From assembly GCA_019677205.1 (NCBI GenBank), contig JAAMXY010000015.1:1-16468 (forward strand): a stretch of 16,468 nt of DNA, given 5' to 3'. The notes under the pieces were generated by a model. It worked only from the letters and a program-made list of their open reading frames with translations, did no database searches and was not told the DNA's origin. Source of the DNA: Pinguiococcus pyrenoidosus (Eukaryota; Sar; Pinguiophyceae; Pinguiochrysidales; Pinguiochrysidaceae). The first letter of the stretch is position 1, and every line of letters starts with the position of its first letter. The position numbers and the translations under genes were made by a program. This document shows positions 7,686 to 16,468 of this stretch, piece by piece.

Positions 7686-10313
7686 ATGCGCATGTGGAGT
7701 CCGTCCTTTTGGGCGCAATTCCTCGACGCCTATCTGCGCGTGAGTGTGGTGGTGGACGCCGTGAGTTTGGGGCGCCACATCGCGGACGGAGTGCTCGAGC
7801 CGCATGTGCTGCGCGTGTGGGGCTACGCTCTCTTCTGCGTGGCGTACATCCTCGGGCGCGCTCTGGCGTCCATCGTCTGGCCCAAATTAGACAAGGCCGT
7901 GCGGACGTCCGAGCTGCTGGCCGAGCTGTGCTGCGCTTCCATCGCTCTTCTGCAGCTGCTGCAACACCCGCGATGGGCGGCGCCAGCGGCCATCTGGCTC
8001 GTGAGTCGGTTTGGGGTGGGGTTTCTGTCCAATCTGCTCTGCAAGACCCTCGGCAGACCCGCGGAGAGCGCCAGCCCGGAGGAGCGCGACGACTTGGGCT
8101 TCCACCTGCGCAGCAAGAATGGCCCTGCGTGGCCGCTGGGCCTCATTGCGGGAGCTGTGGCCGGGGCGAGTCCAGGGGTGGCGCCCTGTGTGCTGGCGGC
8201 GCTGGTGCTGCTGCTCATGGCGGGCTCCGTACGGCGGGATCACCGCCAGCAGCGGCGTTTACAGGAGGCGCAGCTTGCGCAGGAGCCGGAGAAGGCGGGG
8301 CTGCAGCCGCCGAGAGCCGGCGGAGAGGCCTCGATGGTGCCCGAGCGGTTCCTGCTGGCGGAGGGCGGAGATCTGGAGAGAGCGTCGCAGCGCTTCGCCG
8401 CGACGCAGCTGTGGCGAGAGGAGCACGAGCTGGACCGCGTCCTGTCCACTCCGAGACCGACCTTTGACAAGGTCAAGCGGCTGTTTCCTCACTTCTTGCA
8501 TGGGCGCAGCCGGAAGGGCAACGTGGTTCGCTATGAGCGCCTCGGGGACATCGACGCCGGACGGCTCGCGGCGTCCGGACTGTCGGCCGTCGACCTGACG
8601 AACCACCTCGTGTTCCTGGCCGAGTACATTTTCTCCCACCTGGACGCGCACCGACCCGACGCGAAGGTCCTGGTCGTTTGCGACGTGAAGGGCATCTCCA
8701 TCGGGAGCCTCAAAGGAGAGATACTGTCTTTCCTGCAGATGTCGACGCAGGTGATGCAGGCGCATTACCCCGAGAGAATGGAGAGCATGTTCATCATCAA
8801 TGCGCCGTTCTGGTTCACCTCTGCGTGGCGCGTCGTCGGAGTCCTCATGGCGCCGCAGACCAGAGCTCGTATCAAGATTCTCGGAGCGAACTTCCAGGAC
8901 GAGCTCGCCGCGTACATCCCACCGAATGGCGCGCCTTTCGAGTACGTCGACGGCGGGGGCCTGCCGCTGGGCAGGGACCCGCAGGAGCTGAGCCTGCTTG
9001 ACTTTGTGAGAGGCCTGAACTCGTCGCTGCCCCACGATCCTGAGGGGGGCAGCGACGTCGAGGCGGGGCTCCTGGAGCGACTTCCGAGGGAGCAGAACGC
9101 GGAGCCTAGTGATGGGTCGTGGACGTCCTTCACGGGCATTGGGAATAGCATGCTCGCGTGGACCAAGGATGCCGTGGTCCAGTTGACAAAGAAGCCGAAG
9201 AAGGCTCACTTGGGACTAGAGAACCGCTTCGTCTTCGACCACGAACGCCAGATGTGGGTCCTCGAGGACGACGGCAGCGGCGATGGCTATTGCAACATGG
9301 ATGAAGACCCTGCCGAGGATCCCACGGATCCAGACTTCGGCCTCGTCCAGGCGATCCAAGCGGCGCACTTCCAGAGCAAGCTGGTTCTGCTCGACGAAAT
9401 CGCGGAGAAGGCCAACGATGTGCGCAGCTACTTCTCCGGCTCCTCATCGAGCGAGGCGTCGCAGTGGGCGGTGTGGTACAGTGCACTGCTCTACACGTCC
9501 GTGGTCGCTACGCAGTCCGGCTTGGAATGCGCCCTCGCGTTGTGGGCCGGCATCGGCGCATCAAGGGGCGGCCTCAGCTTCCGACCCGAGCGGGTGCGTC
9601 TCGTGATATGCGATCATGCGGAGCTGCTCGAAGCCGTGGTTGGTCTAACCTCGTTTGTTCCGACGTTGCAGGTTGGCATCCTCGTGGTCAGTGCGGTCAT
9701 CTTGTCGGTCGGTCTGCTGAAGTGGGTTCTCCCCGCCAAGGCCCGCAACCTCGCTGCCCACGAGCCTCTGCGAGCGTTCCGGATCGGGTGCATCGGGATC
9801 TTCGTCTCGCTCACTCTTCTGCTGGTCGTGCCGAAGTACGCTTCGTATCCCTACGAGCAGTCGCCCACGGGGCTTGCTGGCATCAGCGCGGCCTTCGCGG
9901 TGCTGGGTTTATCCTCGATGCTCTCGCGGTCGGCGGCCGGCGTCCTTTTCCTCATGGCCCGCCGCGTCACCCATCCGGAGAGCCGTCGATCCCCGGCAAC
10001 GCTCAAGCTCCTCGCAGTCGGTAGCGAGCTCATTGGCCCGATCGCGTGGGCAGGCATCGTGTTGGGATGGGGCATCAGCTCCCACAACCTGGGATTCCCT
10101 CTGGACGCCAACGCCTTTCTGATCTGGTCAGGCGTGGCCTGCCTCTTCGCGTATCTCCTGTCGCTGCGCATGTACGTCAGGATCGTGGGAGAAATGAGCG
10201 AGAGAGCCTACGTGCAGAGCAACGAGAGAGTGAACGCGTCCGAGGTGTTGGGGAAGGTGCTCGCCCTGTCCGTAGAGGACATGAGCTCCCTCGTGGACAA
10301 CAAGCGCAGATGA
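7686..10313 (+). CDS. Membrane protein: CRAL-TRIO (Sec14) domain nested between two MFS-like halves
   Basis: Single exon, 875 residues from the ATG at 7686 (MRMWSPSFWAQF). Residues 1-184 hold several hydrophobic segments, including GYALFCVAYILGRALASIVW, IWLVSRFGVGFLSNLL and PLGLIAGAVAGASPGV. Their order resembles the N-half of ZIFL-like major-facilitator transporters. Residues about 217-430 form a CRAL-TRIO lipid-binding domain: PERFLLAEGGDLERA, LWREEHELDRVL, PHFLHGRSRKGNVVRYERLG, VLVVCDVKGISIGSL, HYPERMESMFIINAPFWF and ARIKILG. An acidic linker (about 430-590) includes LENRFVFDHERQMWVLEDDG. From about residue 594 a second hydrophobic half follows (LALWAGIGASRGGLSF, VGILVVSAVILSVGLLKWVL, IGPIAWAGIVLGWGISS), like an MFS C-half. 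The CRAL-TRIO call is firm. The MFS call rests on remembered motif order and is less certain. The substrate is unknown. Confidence 0.8.
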   Translation: MRMWSPSFWAQFLDAYLRVSVVVDAVSLGRHIADGVLEPHVLRVWGYALFCVAYILGRALASIVWPKLDKAVRTSELLAELCCASIALLQLLQHPRWAAPAAIWLVSRFGVGFLSNLLCKTLGRPAESASPEERDDLGFHLRSKNGPAWPLGLIAGAVAGASPGVAPCVLAALVLLLMAGSVRRDHRQQRRLQEAQLAQEPEKAGLQPPRAGGEASMVPERFLLAEGGDLERASQRFAATQLWREEHELDRVLSTPRPTFDKVKRLFPHFLHGRSRKGNVVRYERLGDIDAGRLAASGLSAVDLTNHLVFLAEYIFSHLDAHRPDAKVLVVCDVKGISIGSLKGEILSFLQMSTQVMQAHYPERMESMFIINAPFWFTSAWRVVGVLMAPQTRARIKILGANFQDELAAYIPPNGAPFEYVDGGGLPLGRDPQELSLLDFVRGLNSSLPHDPEGGSDVEAGLLERLPREQNAEPSDGSWTSFTGIGNSMLAWTKDAVVQLTKKPKKAHLGLENRFVFDHERQMWVLEDDGSGDGYCNMDEDPAEDPTDPDFGLVQAIQAAHFQSKLVLLDEIAEKANDVRSYFSGSSSSEASQWAVWYSALLYTSVVATQSGLECALALWAGIGASRGGLSFRPERVRLVICDHAELLEAVVGLTSFVPTLQVGILVVSAVILSVGLLKWVLPAKARNLAAHEPLRAFRIGCIGIFVSLTLLLVVPKYASYPYEQSPTGLAGISAAFAVLGLSSMLSRSAAGVLFLMARRVTHPESRRSPATLKLLAVGSELIGPIAWAGIVLGWGISSHNLGFPLDANAFLIWSGVACLFAYLLSLRMYVRIVGEMSERAYVQSNERVNASEVLGKVLALSVEDMSSLVDNKRR

Positions 10314-10413
10314 CCCAGATTCGAGACGGGAGGACGTGCCTTTCGAGGACGTTTTTCGGAGGCCGTCGCCAACCACCGTACTGAAGCTAGCTTGAGTTTT
10401 GCCTTGCCGAGTT

Positions 10414-12219
10414 CTAGGATTTCCCTTGCTTGCCTAGCCGCTCTCGCAACGAGGGGAAAAGCTCGTAGAGGTCGTCCGTGGGAGGCTTCGCAGTCACGTT
10501 CCCTTTGCTGCCCGTCTCACTTGCCTTCGTCTTCGCTTCCTTCTCCTTTCGCGGCTTCTTTGCTCTGGGTGGACCAGCTTGCGGCTCCGAGCTTGGTCCA
10601 TACTTGGACATGGACGCGCCGTCCTCCCTCTTCTCTGCCTGCTGCCGCCGATGGCGCTTGGTAGCCTCCGCCTTCCGCTGCTCATCCACTTCGAACTGGA
10701 AGGCGGCAGGGTCCGCTGCGGCTTTGCGCACAAAGTGTGTCACCAAAGCGCTGGCGTTGACGATGTTGCCGCGATCTCCGGGCGAGCCACGGAGGCAGAA
10801 GGCTTCTAGCGCCATGTCGACAATGCCGCCCTCGTATCTCGACAGCAGCGTGATGCATTTCTCGTCCAGCTCCCCCTCGCCAAGCTGGCCCGCTTCGATC
10901 CGCTGCTTCACCATTCGCTGAATCATTCCGTCGATTTGCTGCTGCTGCTCCTTCCGTGACTCCTCCAGCTTCCTCTTCCGCTTGCCACTCGCCCTGCCGC
11001 CCCTGCCAGCTGTTTTCTCGACGTTGATGTTCCGGCCGTCCAGGAGGGAATGGTGCAGCTTCAGGCATTCGTGCAGCGTCTCCGGGGTGTCCACCTGCAC
11101 GAACGCCATGCCGCGACTTCGCTTGGTCCGGGCGTCCGACAGCAAGCGCACGGTCACTTTCCCCTCGATGCCATGACTCTGGAAATGCTGTCGCAGCGCT
11201 TCGGCGTTGGTCTTGTAAGACAACTGGCCCACGAACACGATGCAAGGGTTGTGCCGGCGCTCCGACCCCGCAGCCGCGGCACGCGAAGAAGCAGGCTGCG
11301 CCTTGGAGTCCCCGTTCGAGTCCGCTAAGGCACCCTCCGCCGCTGCCCTCTCTCGCGCTCGTCGCGCCGCGCGCCGCTGCTTTGCGTTCATGGACTGCTC
11401 GTCCGCGTCGGAAGCGATCGTCGGCGGCTTTGCCGCGGCCTCGCGAATTGCTCGCTCCGCCGCCCGCTTTGCAGCGCGCCTTGCCTTGGCATTCATGAAA
11501 GAGCCTCCAGCCGGGGACTTTGCCTCGCTTGACCCATTGGCGTCGTGCGTCGCAATGGAGCCGCTCTCTTTGGGCTCGGCTCCGCCGTTTCTCGCGGCTC
11601 GTTCCGCCGCTCGCCGAGCTGCGCGGCGCTCCTTGGCGTTCATGGGAGAAGGCTCGGCACCGTGGGCAGCGGGAGGACTCTGCCCTGCTCTTGCCGCCCT
11701 CTCCGCAGCTCGCCGCGCAGCCCTTCGCTCTTTGGCGGTGGTCGGTGCACTGAGGTCCTTGTCGCTGGCAGCACCTTGGTCGCTCTTCACCTCGGTTTTC
11801 TCGCCGCTCCGCTCATCTTTCAGCACTTCCTTCAGCGCGGCGTCCACGTTTGCAGCACTGATATGCTCTGGCCGAGCTTGGCGGGACGCGGGGATCGCCT
11901 CGGGACCCGACTGCGCCACAGAGGCGCTGGAGATCATTGGTTCTTGCTCGTTCTGCGGCGTTGCACCAGCTTCGCGACCCTCTTGCACGGTCATCGTTGC
12001 CTCCTTTGCACCCCTGGACCCACCTAGGCCTCCACCTAAGGGAGGAGCCCCAGGAGCTGCATTTTCAGCGGCGTTACGCTCCTTTTGCCTGCGAAGGAGC
12101 CGTCTCTGCCTCGCGTTCAGCGGTTTGGCGATGCGTTTGGTTGGGCGTTGCTCGGCTCCAGCAGCGCGGGGCCGCTTCTTGCGCTGCTGCTGCTGCAGCG
12201 GGAGGAAGACGGATTCCAT
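10414..12219 (-). CDS. RRM-domain RNA-binding protein with repeated Arg/Ala-rich motifs
   Basis: Single exon, 601 residues from the ATG at 12219 (MESVFLPLQQQQ). Residues 325-403 form one RRM, with RNP2 IVFVGQLSY (327-335) and RNP1 RSRGMAFVQV (367-376). Before it are four copies of a charged motif, AK-x-RRAA-R/K-RA-x-ERA, starting near residues 161, 193, 242 and 277. A more divergent copy (LNARQRRLLRRQKERNAAEN) lies at 34-53. After the RRM comes a Lys/Arg-rich stretch, then a possibly folded segment (CITLLSRYEGGIVDMALEAF), more Lys/Arg-rich sequence, and the end motif LYELFPSLRERLG. The composition suggests a nucleolar or ribosome-biogenesis role (Nop12/RBM34-like), but this is inference and I do not recognise an orthologue. 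It converges on the 7686 gene with 100 bp between the stops. Confidence 0.85.
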   Translation of the reverse strand: MESVFLPLQQQQRKKRPRAAGAEQRPTKRIAKPLNARQRRLLRRQKERNAAENAAPGAPPLGGGLGGSRGAKEATMTVQEGREAGATPQNEQEPMISSASVAQSGPEAIPASRQARPEHISAANVDAALKEVLKDERSGEKTEVKSDQGAASDKDLSAPTTAKERRAARRAAERAARAGQSPPAAHGAEPSPMNAKERRAARRAAERAARNGGAEPKESGSIATHDANGSSEAKSPAGGSFMNAKARRAAKRAAERAIREAAAKPPTIASDADEQSMNAKQRRAARRARERAAAEGALADSNGDSKAQPASSRAAAAGSERRHNPCIVFVGQLSYKTNAEALRQHFQSHGIEGKVTVRLLSDARTKRSRGMAFVQVDTPETLHECLKLHHSLLDGRNINVEKTAGRGGRASGKRKRKLEESRKEQQQQIDGMIQRMVKQRIEAGQLGEGELDEKCITLLSRYEGGIVDMALEAFCLRGSPGDRGNIVNASALVTHFVRKAAADPAAFQFEVDEQRKAEATKRHRRQQAEKREDGASMSKYGPSSEPQAGPPRAKKPRKEKEAKTKASETGSKGNVTAKPPTDDLYELFPSLRERLGKQGKS

Positions 12220-12453
12220 CTCGACCAGGATGATGGGAAAGTTGAGCTGAGAAGAGGTCAATGGTCGTAAATGCGGCGATTTGGCGCCGAAAACATCGCT
12301 AAGTCACGCCCGCAAGTAGCGGGAGTACAAGACTTCCAAAACGAGAGGCGAACCTGGGCTCTTATCGCGTTGCTCATCTCTCCTCGCGCGCCTTCACTCC
12401 CTCCCTCACTCCCTCACTCCACAAACTTGTCTTGTGTGCATGGCTCATCATCT
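12220..12453. promoter_or_regulatory. Upstream region of the RRM gene / 3' flank of the BEACH gene
   Basis: 234 bp between two minus-strand genes, so it holds the BEACH gene's 3' UTR and the RRM gene's promoter. It includes an E2F-like box at 12280-12292. It also has a short CTCCCTCA-type pyrimidine repeat at about 12397-12420. No gene is visible. Confidence 0.45.
12280..12292. promoter_or_regulatory. E2F-like site upstream of the RRM gene
   Basis: TTTGGCGCCGAAA differs by one extra base from the symmetric E2F palindrome found at PRP19. It lies 60 bp upstream of the RRM gene's start codon. Function is inferred from the motif and from its recurrence at neighbouring promoters. Confidence 0.45.
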
Positions 12454-15400
12454 CTAGTAAAAGCCCAGGTGCTCGAGGCGGCGGTGTAACCGATGTCGCA
12501 AGTAGCTGGTGTCCGGAGTGATCACTGCAATTTCGCCCGTCTCCAAGCCCACGAAGAGAAGGCGTTCGCCGCGACTGAGGAATAGAGACGTGATCGCGAC
12601 GCCGAAGGGGGGCATGTCCAGCGGCTCGCAGCTTCCGTCCAAGACCGCAGGAAACCTACAAGGAACCAAGCCGGTCAACCTTCTGCCAAAAGGGGACAAG
12701 ACGAGAGAGGACAGAACAAGATCCCAATCTCGATTTCGAAGTAGCAACGAAGTGCTCACCCGCTGCGTTCTTCGTCGTTTGCAGGCTCCAGCGAATCGAT
12801 CCACAGAAAGTACACAACGCCTTTCCGCCCGCCGGCGACCAAGACTCGACCGTCCTCGCTCAGCACCATGCAGTTCAGGCGCTCTCCGCAGTCCTTGGTC
12901 GCTCGGGTGCGGCCGCACAGATCGAAAGTGAGGAGGATGTTGTTCACCTTCGAACAGGAAACGGCGAAGACGTCACACGTCAGAACCAACGTGGCAAGGG
13001 AAGGGGAGCACTGCCTTTTGCGCCGTCTCGTACCGCGGTCGCCGCATACGCCGTGATGTAGCCGGCGTTGGAGATGCAGACCTTGTCCAGCGGCAGACCA
13101 ACTTGGATGCTGCGAATGTAAGAACCTGGAAAACGCGACAATCAGCAACTCCATCATCCGACACAGCCACCACAGTCGAGAGCGAAACGCACCGCTTGCC
13201 AGCTCGTGCAGAATGATGGTACCATCGTTCGATCCACTGACAACGATGTCCATCCGCGGATTGAGCGTGACGCACTGCACCTGAGAAGCGGACACAATTA
13301 CAGAATCGTCATCGACGCTGCTCAAGCATGCGAAAGAGCGGATTCCTGATCATTCACTTACCGCATCGTCGTGCCCGAAGAGCATGTGCATGGGTTCCGG
13401 ATCTATGGGCAGGCCGCCTGCTGGCGTCACCTTCCACACGCCCACCGTGCTGTCTCTTGATCCGGTGACGAGGAAGTACCTCTGACCGGCAAGATTCCGA
13501 TGGGGATTCGGATTGCCTCCGAGGCCAATTCCGTCGCCGGGAAAGCCGACACCGTGGCTCCGAAGCGCTAGGCAGGTGACCACGTCCTTGTGCTTCACGA
13601 CCGTCTGCAACGCTCTCCCAGTCTCCAGAGACGTGGCACGCACACTGGTGAATGAACGAACGGGAAAACGCACGGGTGAGGAGAGGTCTTGAGAGCGCCG
13701 CCCCACTTCCCAGACCGTGAACTCACCTGCAGTCCCAATGCCCACAGCTGAACAGAAGCTTGGAGGCCGCATCCGCGGCGAAAAGCTGCGGCCCGAAGAA
13801 AGTCTGAAACATCTCCGCGCGGGTCGACTTTCGAGACTCGCTGGGGCCGGAGGTGGTGAACTTCAGCGGCGCCCCCGCCGGCGGACTCCACGAAAACTCT
13901 CGTCGCCGCCGGCGCATGGACATTCTCTTGGTCCCGTCATCCGCCACCGGCGAATCCAGGAGACCACCACCTGGGCTGCTGGAATCGCTTACTGCCCGCT
14001 GCAAGGAGGGGAGATACGAGGGCGAAGCCAAATCGAGGGACATCGACCGATCTGGAAGATCCTGCTGAGAGAGCCGAAGAAGCCCGGCAGCCATGCGGGG
14101 ATCCTGCTTCGTTGCGACGAGCTTTTGCATAAGCGCGTCCGACGGCGCGAAGGGAACGCCGACTTGCCGGTCGAGGCACCCGGCAGCGATCGAAGCCGAG
14201 CCAACGCTCATCCCCAGCGTCATCGCATTCGAGCTCGAAGAGCTGGTCGGCGGCGCGCCGAGGCTGAACCTGAGAGCTTCCTCGTCGAGCTTCAGGCGGT
14301 ACGGTGGATGCACGTCGATACTCCGGGCTTCGAAGGAGTGGATCCCGAGGATGCGCGCCGCATCGATGGTGATCAGCTTCTCCACCGCAGGCAATTCTTC
14401 CAGGAAGAGAATGGGCTGGAGGCCCAGCTTGTGCGTGGGGAAGCGCAGCATTCTTGAAGGCTTCTGGACGGGCTCTCTCTTCGTGTTCGCCCCGGGAACC
14501 ACGGACGCGATGGGCCACACGAGCTCGACGTCGTGCAGAGGGCGCCGCTGGGGATGGGGGCCGTCGAACAGCACGCTCGGGCAGCTGCCGAACTCCTGAA
14601 TTTGCTTCAAGGTCGTCTCGTAGAGGGCCGGCTTTTCCCGTGCGAGCGCTTTCAGATCGACTGCGCCCTCGTATGTGAGATGGAAGTAGACATTGCAGGC
14701 GTCCTGGGCTGCCTGTCCTCTCTGCTTGTAGCCGAAGATCAGGTCGATCCAGTGGTGCAGATTCTCGCTCACGTACTCGCTCTCGAGCGCCTGCCGGTGG
14801 ATCTTGATGAAGGCCTCCGGGCTGTCCGCCCAGGGAGGGAGGATGACATCGTCGATCACCTCGCCGGCTTGGGACGAGCCAAGCTGGAAGCCGTTGCTAT
14901 TTCGCAGCATCTCCGGAAGGTAGAAGAGCTCCGGCACGAGCTCTTTGACGTCACCCGCGTTGGTGGTGGCGCCTTTCCACGTCTCCTCGATGGATCGGAA
15001 AAGCCGGTCCGGCTTGTCGAACTTCCCGTCGCTCACGCAGATGTGGAGCGAAGTGAACGGCTCGACGCGCAGCAGGTACCACGCCACGAAAGCCGCGTTG
15101 CTGTAGTGGGTGCCCCAGTGGAACGCAGGCATCTCTGGCGCTCCCTCGTCATCATGGAACAGCGCGTCAGCTTGACCGCTTTGCATCTTGGCGAGCTCGT
15201 TGAACTTGTCGGCAACCGACTTGCGTTTGCTCTCCTGCTGGGCGCCGATCGGGTACCGCAGATCGCGGAAGTTCTTCGGGTCCGTCAAGTCCAGCGTGGC
15301 AGACTCGTAGTTGCTCAAGATCCAGGGGAAGACAGGATACTGCGACAGGTCGTTGAAGCTGCGCCCGGCGATCACGTTCAGGGCCATCAAGTAGTCAAAG

Positions 15401-16468
15401 TTGGAGATCTCCCGATGGACCCAGGCGGACGTCAAGTTTCTGCTGCTGCCAGGTACTTTCGACCACCGCAGCAGTCTGCTCGGAAGATCGTCCCCCGCCC
15501 CGAGAACGGGAGCCGTCGGCAGGCGAGAAGATCGAAGGGCGCCCAGAATTTTCACTGCACGCTCTTCCTTGAACACGTTGACCAACAAGCGTCGCGAGTC
15601 GGCGAGAAGGAACTCCACCGCATTCCACTGCAGGCAGTAGAAGCGCTGGACAGCTTGGAAGACGTCCCGGCATGGAACTGAGAAAGACGAGGCGGGGCGA
15701 ACTGCCCAAGCCCAGTTGGCGTACGTAGGCTTCGCCTCGTTCCTTAGCTGGGTCTGCCGCCGCTCCTCGGGGACGCGATACCCTGCCTTCTCCAAGTACT
15801 CGGCAACCTCCGGGTCGTCCGAGGAGGAGAAGGAGAGCACCCCCTCGGAGTACGTCAACACGCCGGGGCTAAAGGAGAACGGCCGAACGATTTCGCAGGG
15901 CATCGCGAGCACGTGGCGGCGAAGAAGCGGAACGCTGTTGAGGTAGCTTCGACTGTCGCCCAGCTGCTCGCGTAAGTGAGTTGCTGAAGTCTTCTGGCCC
16001 ACTGGCGCGTCGTCCGCGGCGGCTTTCGACGAGGCTGGGACGCTTGCTTCTTCGGCGTCTGCCTCCGGCGGGTCCTCATCCGTTTGGAGGTCGTCCGTCA
16101 CTCGATCTGGCCTCCGGTAGCAAACGAGATCCCTCCACAGGGACTGCTGAATGGACTGTCTCTCATCCTCATCAGCTCCCCCACGGTCGAGCTGCGCAAG
16201 CCAGTCTCCGGTCTGCGTAATCCGGCTCTCCAGCGTGTGGGCTCCACCGGATGGATTCCTCACGAACGCGAGCCTCTCGCCAACGCCCACGATGGCCTCG
16301 TGGAGCTTGTAGTAGGCACGGCTAGCCTCATCGTCCTCCGCCACTCGCCCGCGGCCCCAAGGTCCTCGCTCGTTCGTAAGCTCCCGGAGGAGACGCTCCC
16401 ACATGGCGTTCGCGGCTCGGTGGCTCCTCTTCCTCAGCCGAATGGCGAGCGAAAGCCTGTCAGCTACT
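12454..16468 (-). CDS. BEACH-WD40 protein, neurobeachin/LRBA type (3' part, partial)
   Basis: Large scaffold of the neurobeachin/LRBA class, thought to act in membrane traffic. The frame is open to the window edge, so the N-terminus is missing. Exons (minus strand) are >16468-13727, 13644-13362, 13280-13193, 13125-13034, 12947-12760 and 12655-12454. Introns are 82, 81, 67, 86 and 104 nt, all GT-AG. In order: WERLLRELTNERGPWG (16404 onward), which precedes the PH-BEACH module in this family; a PH-like part (about 15930-15650, CEIVRPFSFSPGVLTYSEG); a BEACH domain (about 15470-14600) with REISNFDYLMALNVIAGRSF, YPVFPWIL, HWGTHYSNAAFVAWYLLRVEPF, LVPELFYLPEML and NVYFHLTYEGAVDL; a Ser-rich linker (about 14260-13850); then WD40 repeats (SCGHWDCS, FLVTGSRDSTVGVW, LFGHDDAV, VVSGSNDGTIILHELASG, RLNCMVLSEDGRVLVAGG). 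It ends at LEHLGFY. Confidence 0.92.

Noticed and set aside
8259-9209. Minus-strand open frame of 316 codons
   Set aside because: It is antisense to the CRAL-TRIO domain. The translation is Arg/Leu/Gln-rich without motifs, and the sense strand carries the convincing domain.
11240-12250. Plus-strand open frame of 336 codons
   Set aside because: It is the mirror of the Arg/Ala repeats of the RRM gene. The repeated AAR/RSA patterns are produced by the sense repeats.
14533-15681. Long plus-strand open frame of 382 codons
   Set aside because: It lies entirely antisense to the BEACH domain exon, whose protein is clearly family-like. Its own translation has no recognisable motif and shows the Arg/Leu/Val-rich look of a GC-driven shadow frame.
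1-16468. Prokaryotic-style features (CRISPR, operons, IS elements) and tRNA or rRNA genes
   Set aside because: No regularly spaced direct-repeat array, transposase or rRNA-like sequence was seen, and no cloverleaf was recognised by eye. Introns show the DNA is nuclear eukaryotic.

Overview
This is a gene-dense, GC-rich piece of a eukaryotic nuclear genome. The evidence is spliceosomal introns (about 60-180 nt, GT-AG apart from one GC-AG), a PRP19 spliceosome subunit, a TFIIH subunit and a BEACH-WD40 protein. The coproporphyrinogen III oxidase starts with a signal-peptide-like segment followed by a Phe-containing 'GFAS' junction. That pattern is typical of plastid-targeted proteins in algae with a red-derived secondary plastid (stramenopile, haptophyte, cryptophyte or a related alveolate). 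I infer such a microalga but cannot name the species.

Layout, left to right: the 3' end of an unrecognised plus-strand gene (to 233); TFB4/GTF2H3, a TFIIH core subunit, on the minus strand (238-1071), only 4 bp away; a divergent promoter region; CPOX (heme/chlorophyll pathway) on the plus strand (1456-2770, 4 exons); SUA5/YRDC threonylcarbamoyl-AMP synthase on the minus strand (2961-4889, 8 exons, possibly starting further upstream); PRP19 on the minus strand (5258-7114, 5 exons); a second divergent promoter region; a single-exon plus-strand gene (7686-10313) encoding an unusual membrane protein; an RRM protein with Arg/Ala-rich repeats on the minus strand (10414-12219, single exon); and the 3' part of a BEACH-WD40 gene on the minus strand (12454 to beyond 16468, 6 exons visible). 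Every splice junction was placed by hand from protein-family continuity, and all complete models sum to whole codons.

Most genes are unlinked housekeeping functions: transcription and DNA repair, tetrapyrrole synthesis, tRNA t6A modification, splicing, RNA binding and membrane traffic. There is no operon logic. Neighbours share short divergent promoters or converge with tiny gaps. Several promoters carry an E2F-like TTTGGCGC-type element, including an 18-bp perfect palindrome 10 bp upstream of the PRP19 start codon.

The most unusual item is the 875-residue protein at 7686-10313. It has a CRAL-TRIO (Sec14-like) lipid-binding domain placed between an N-terminal and a C-terminal hydrophobic half. 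Both halves resemble a split major-facilitator transporter of the ZIFL-like type, so it looks like a lipid-binding module nested in the central loop of a transporter.
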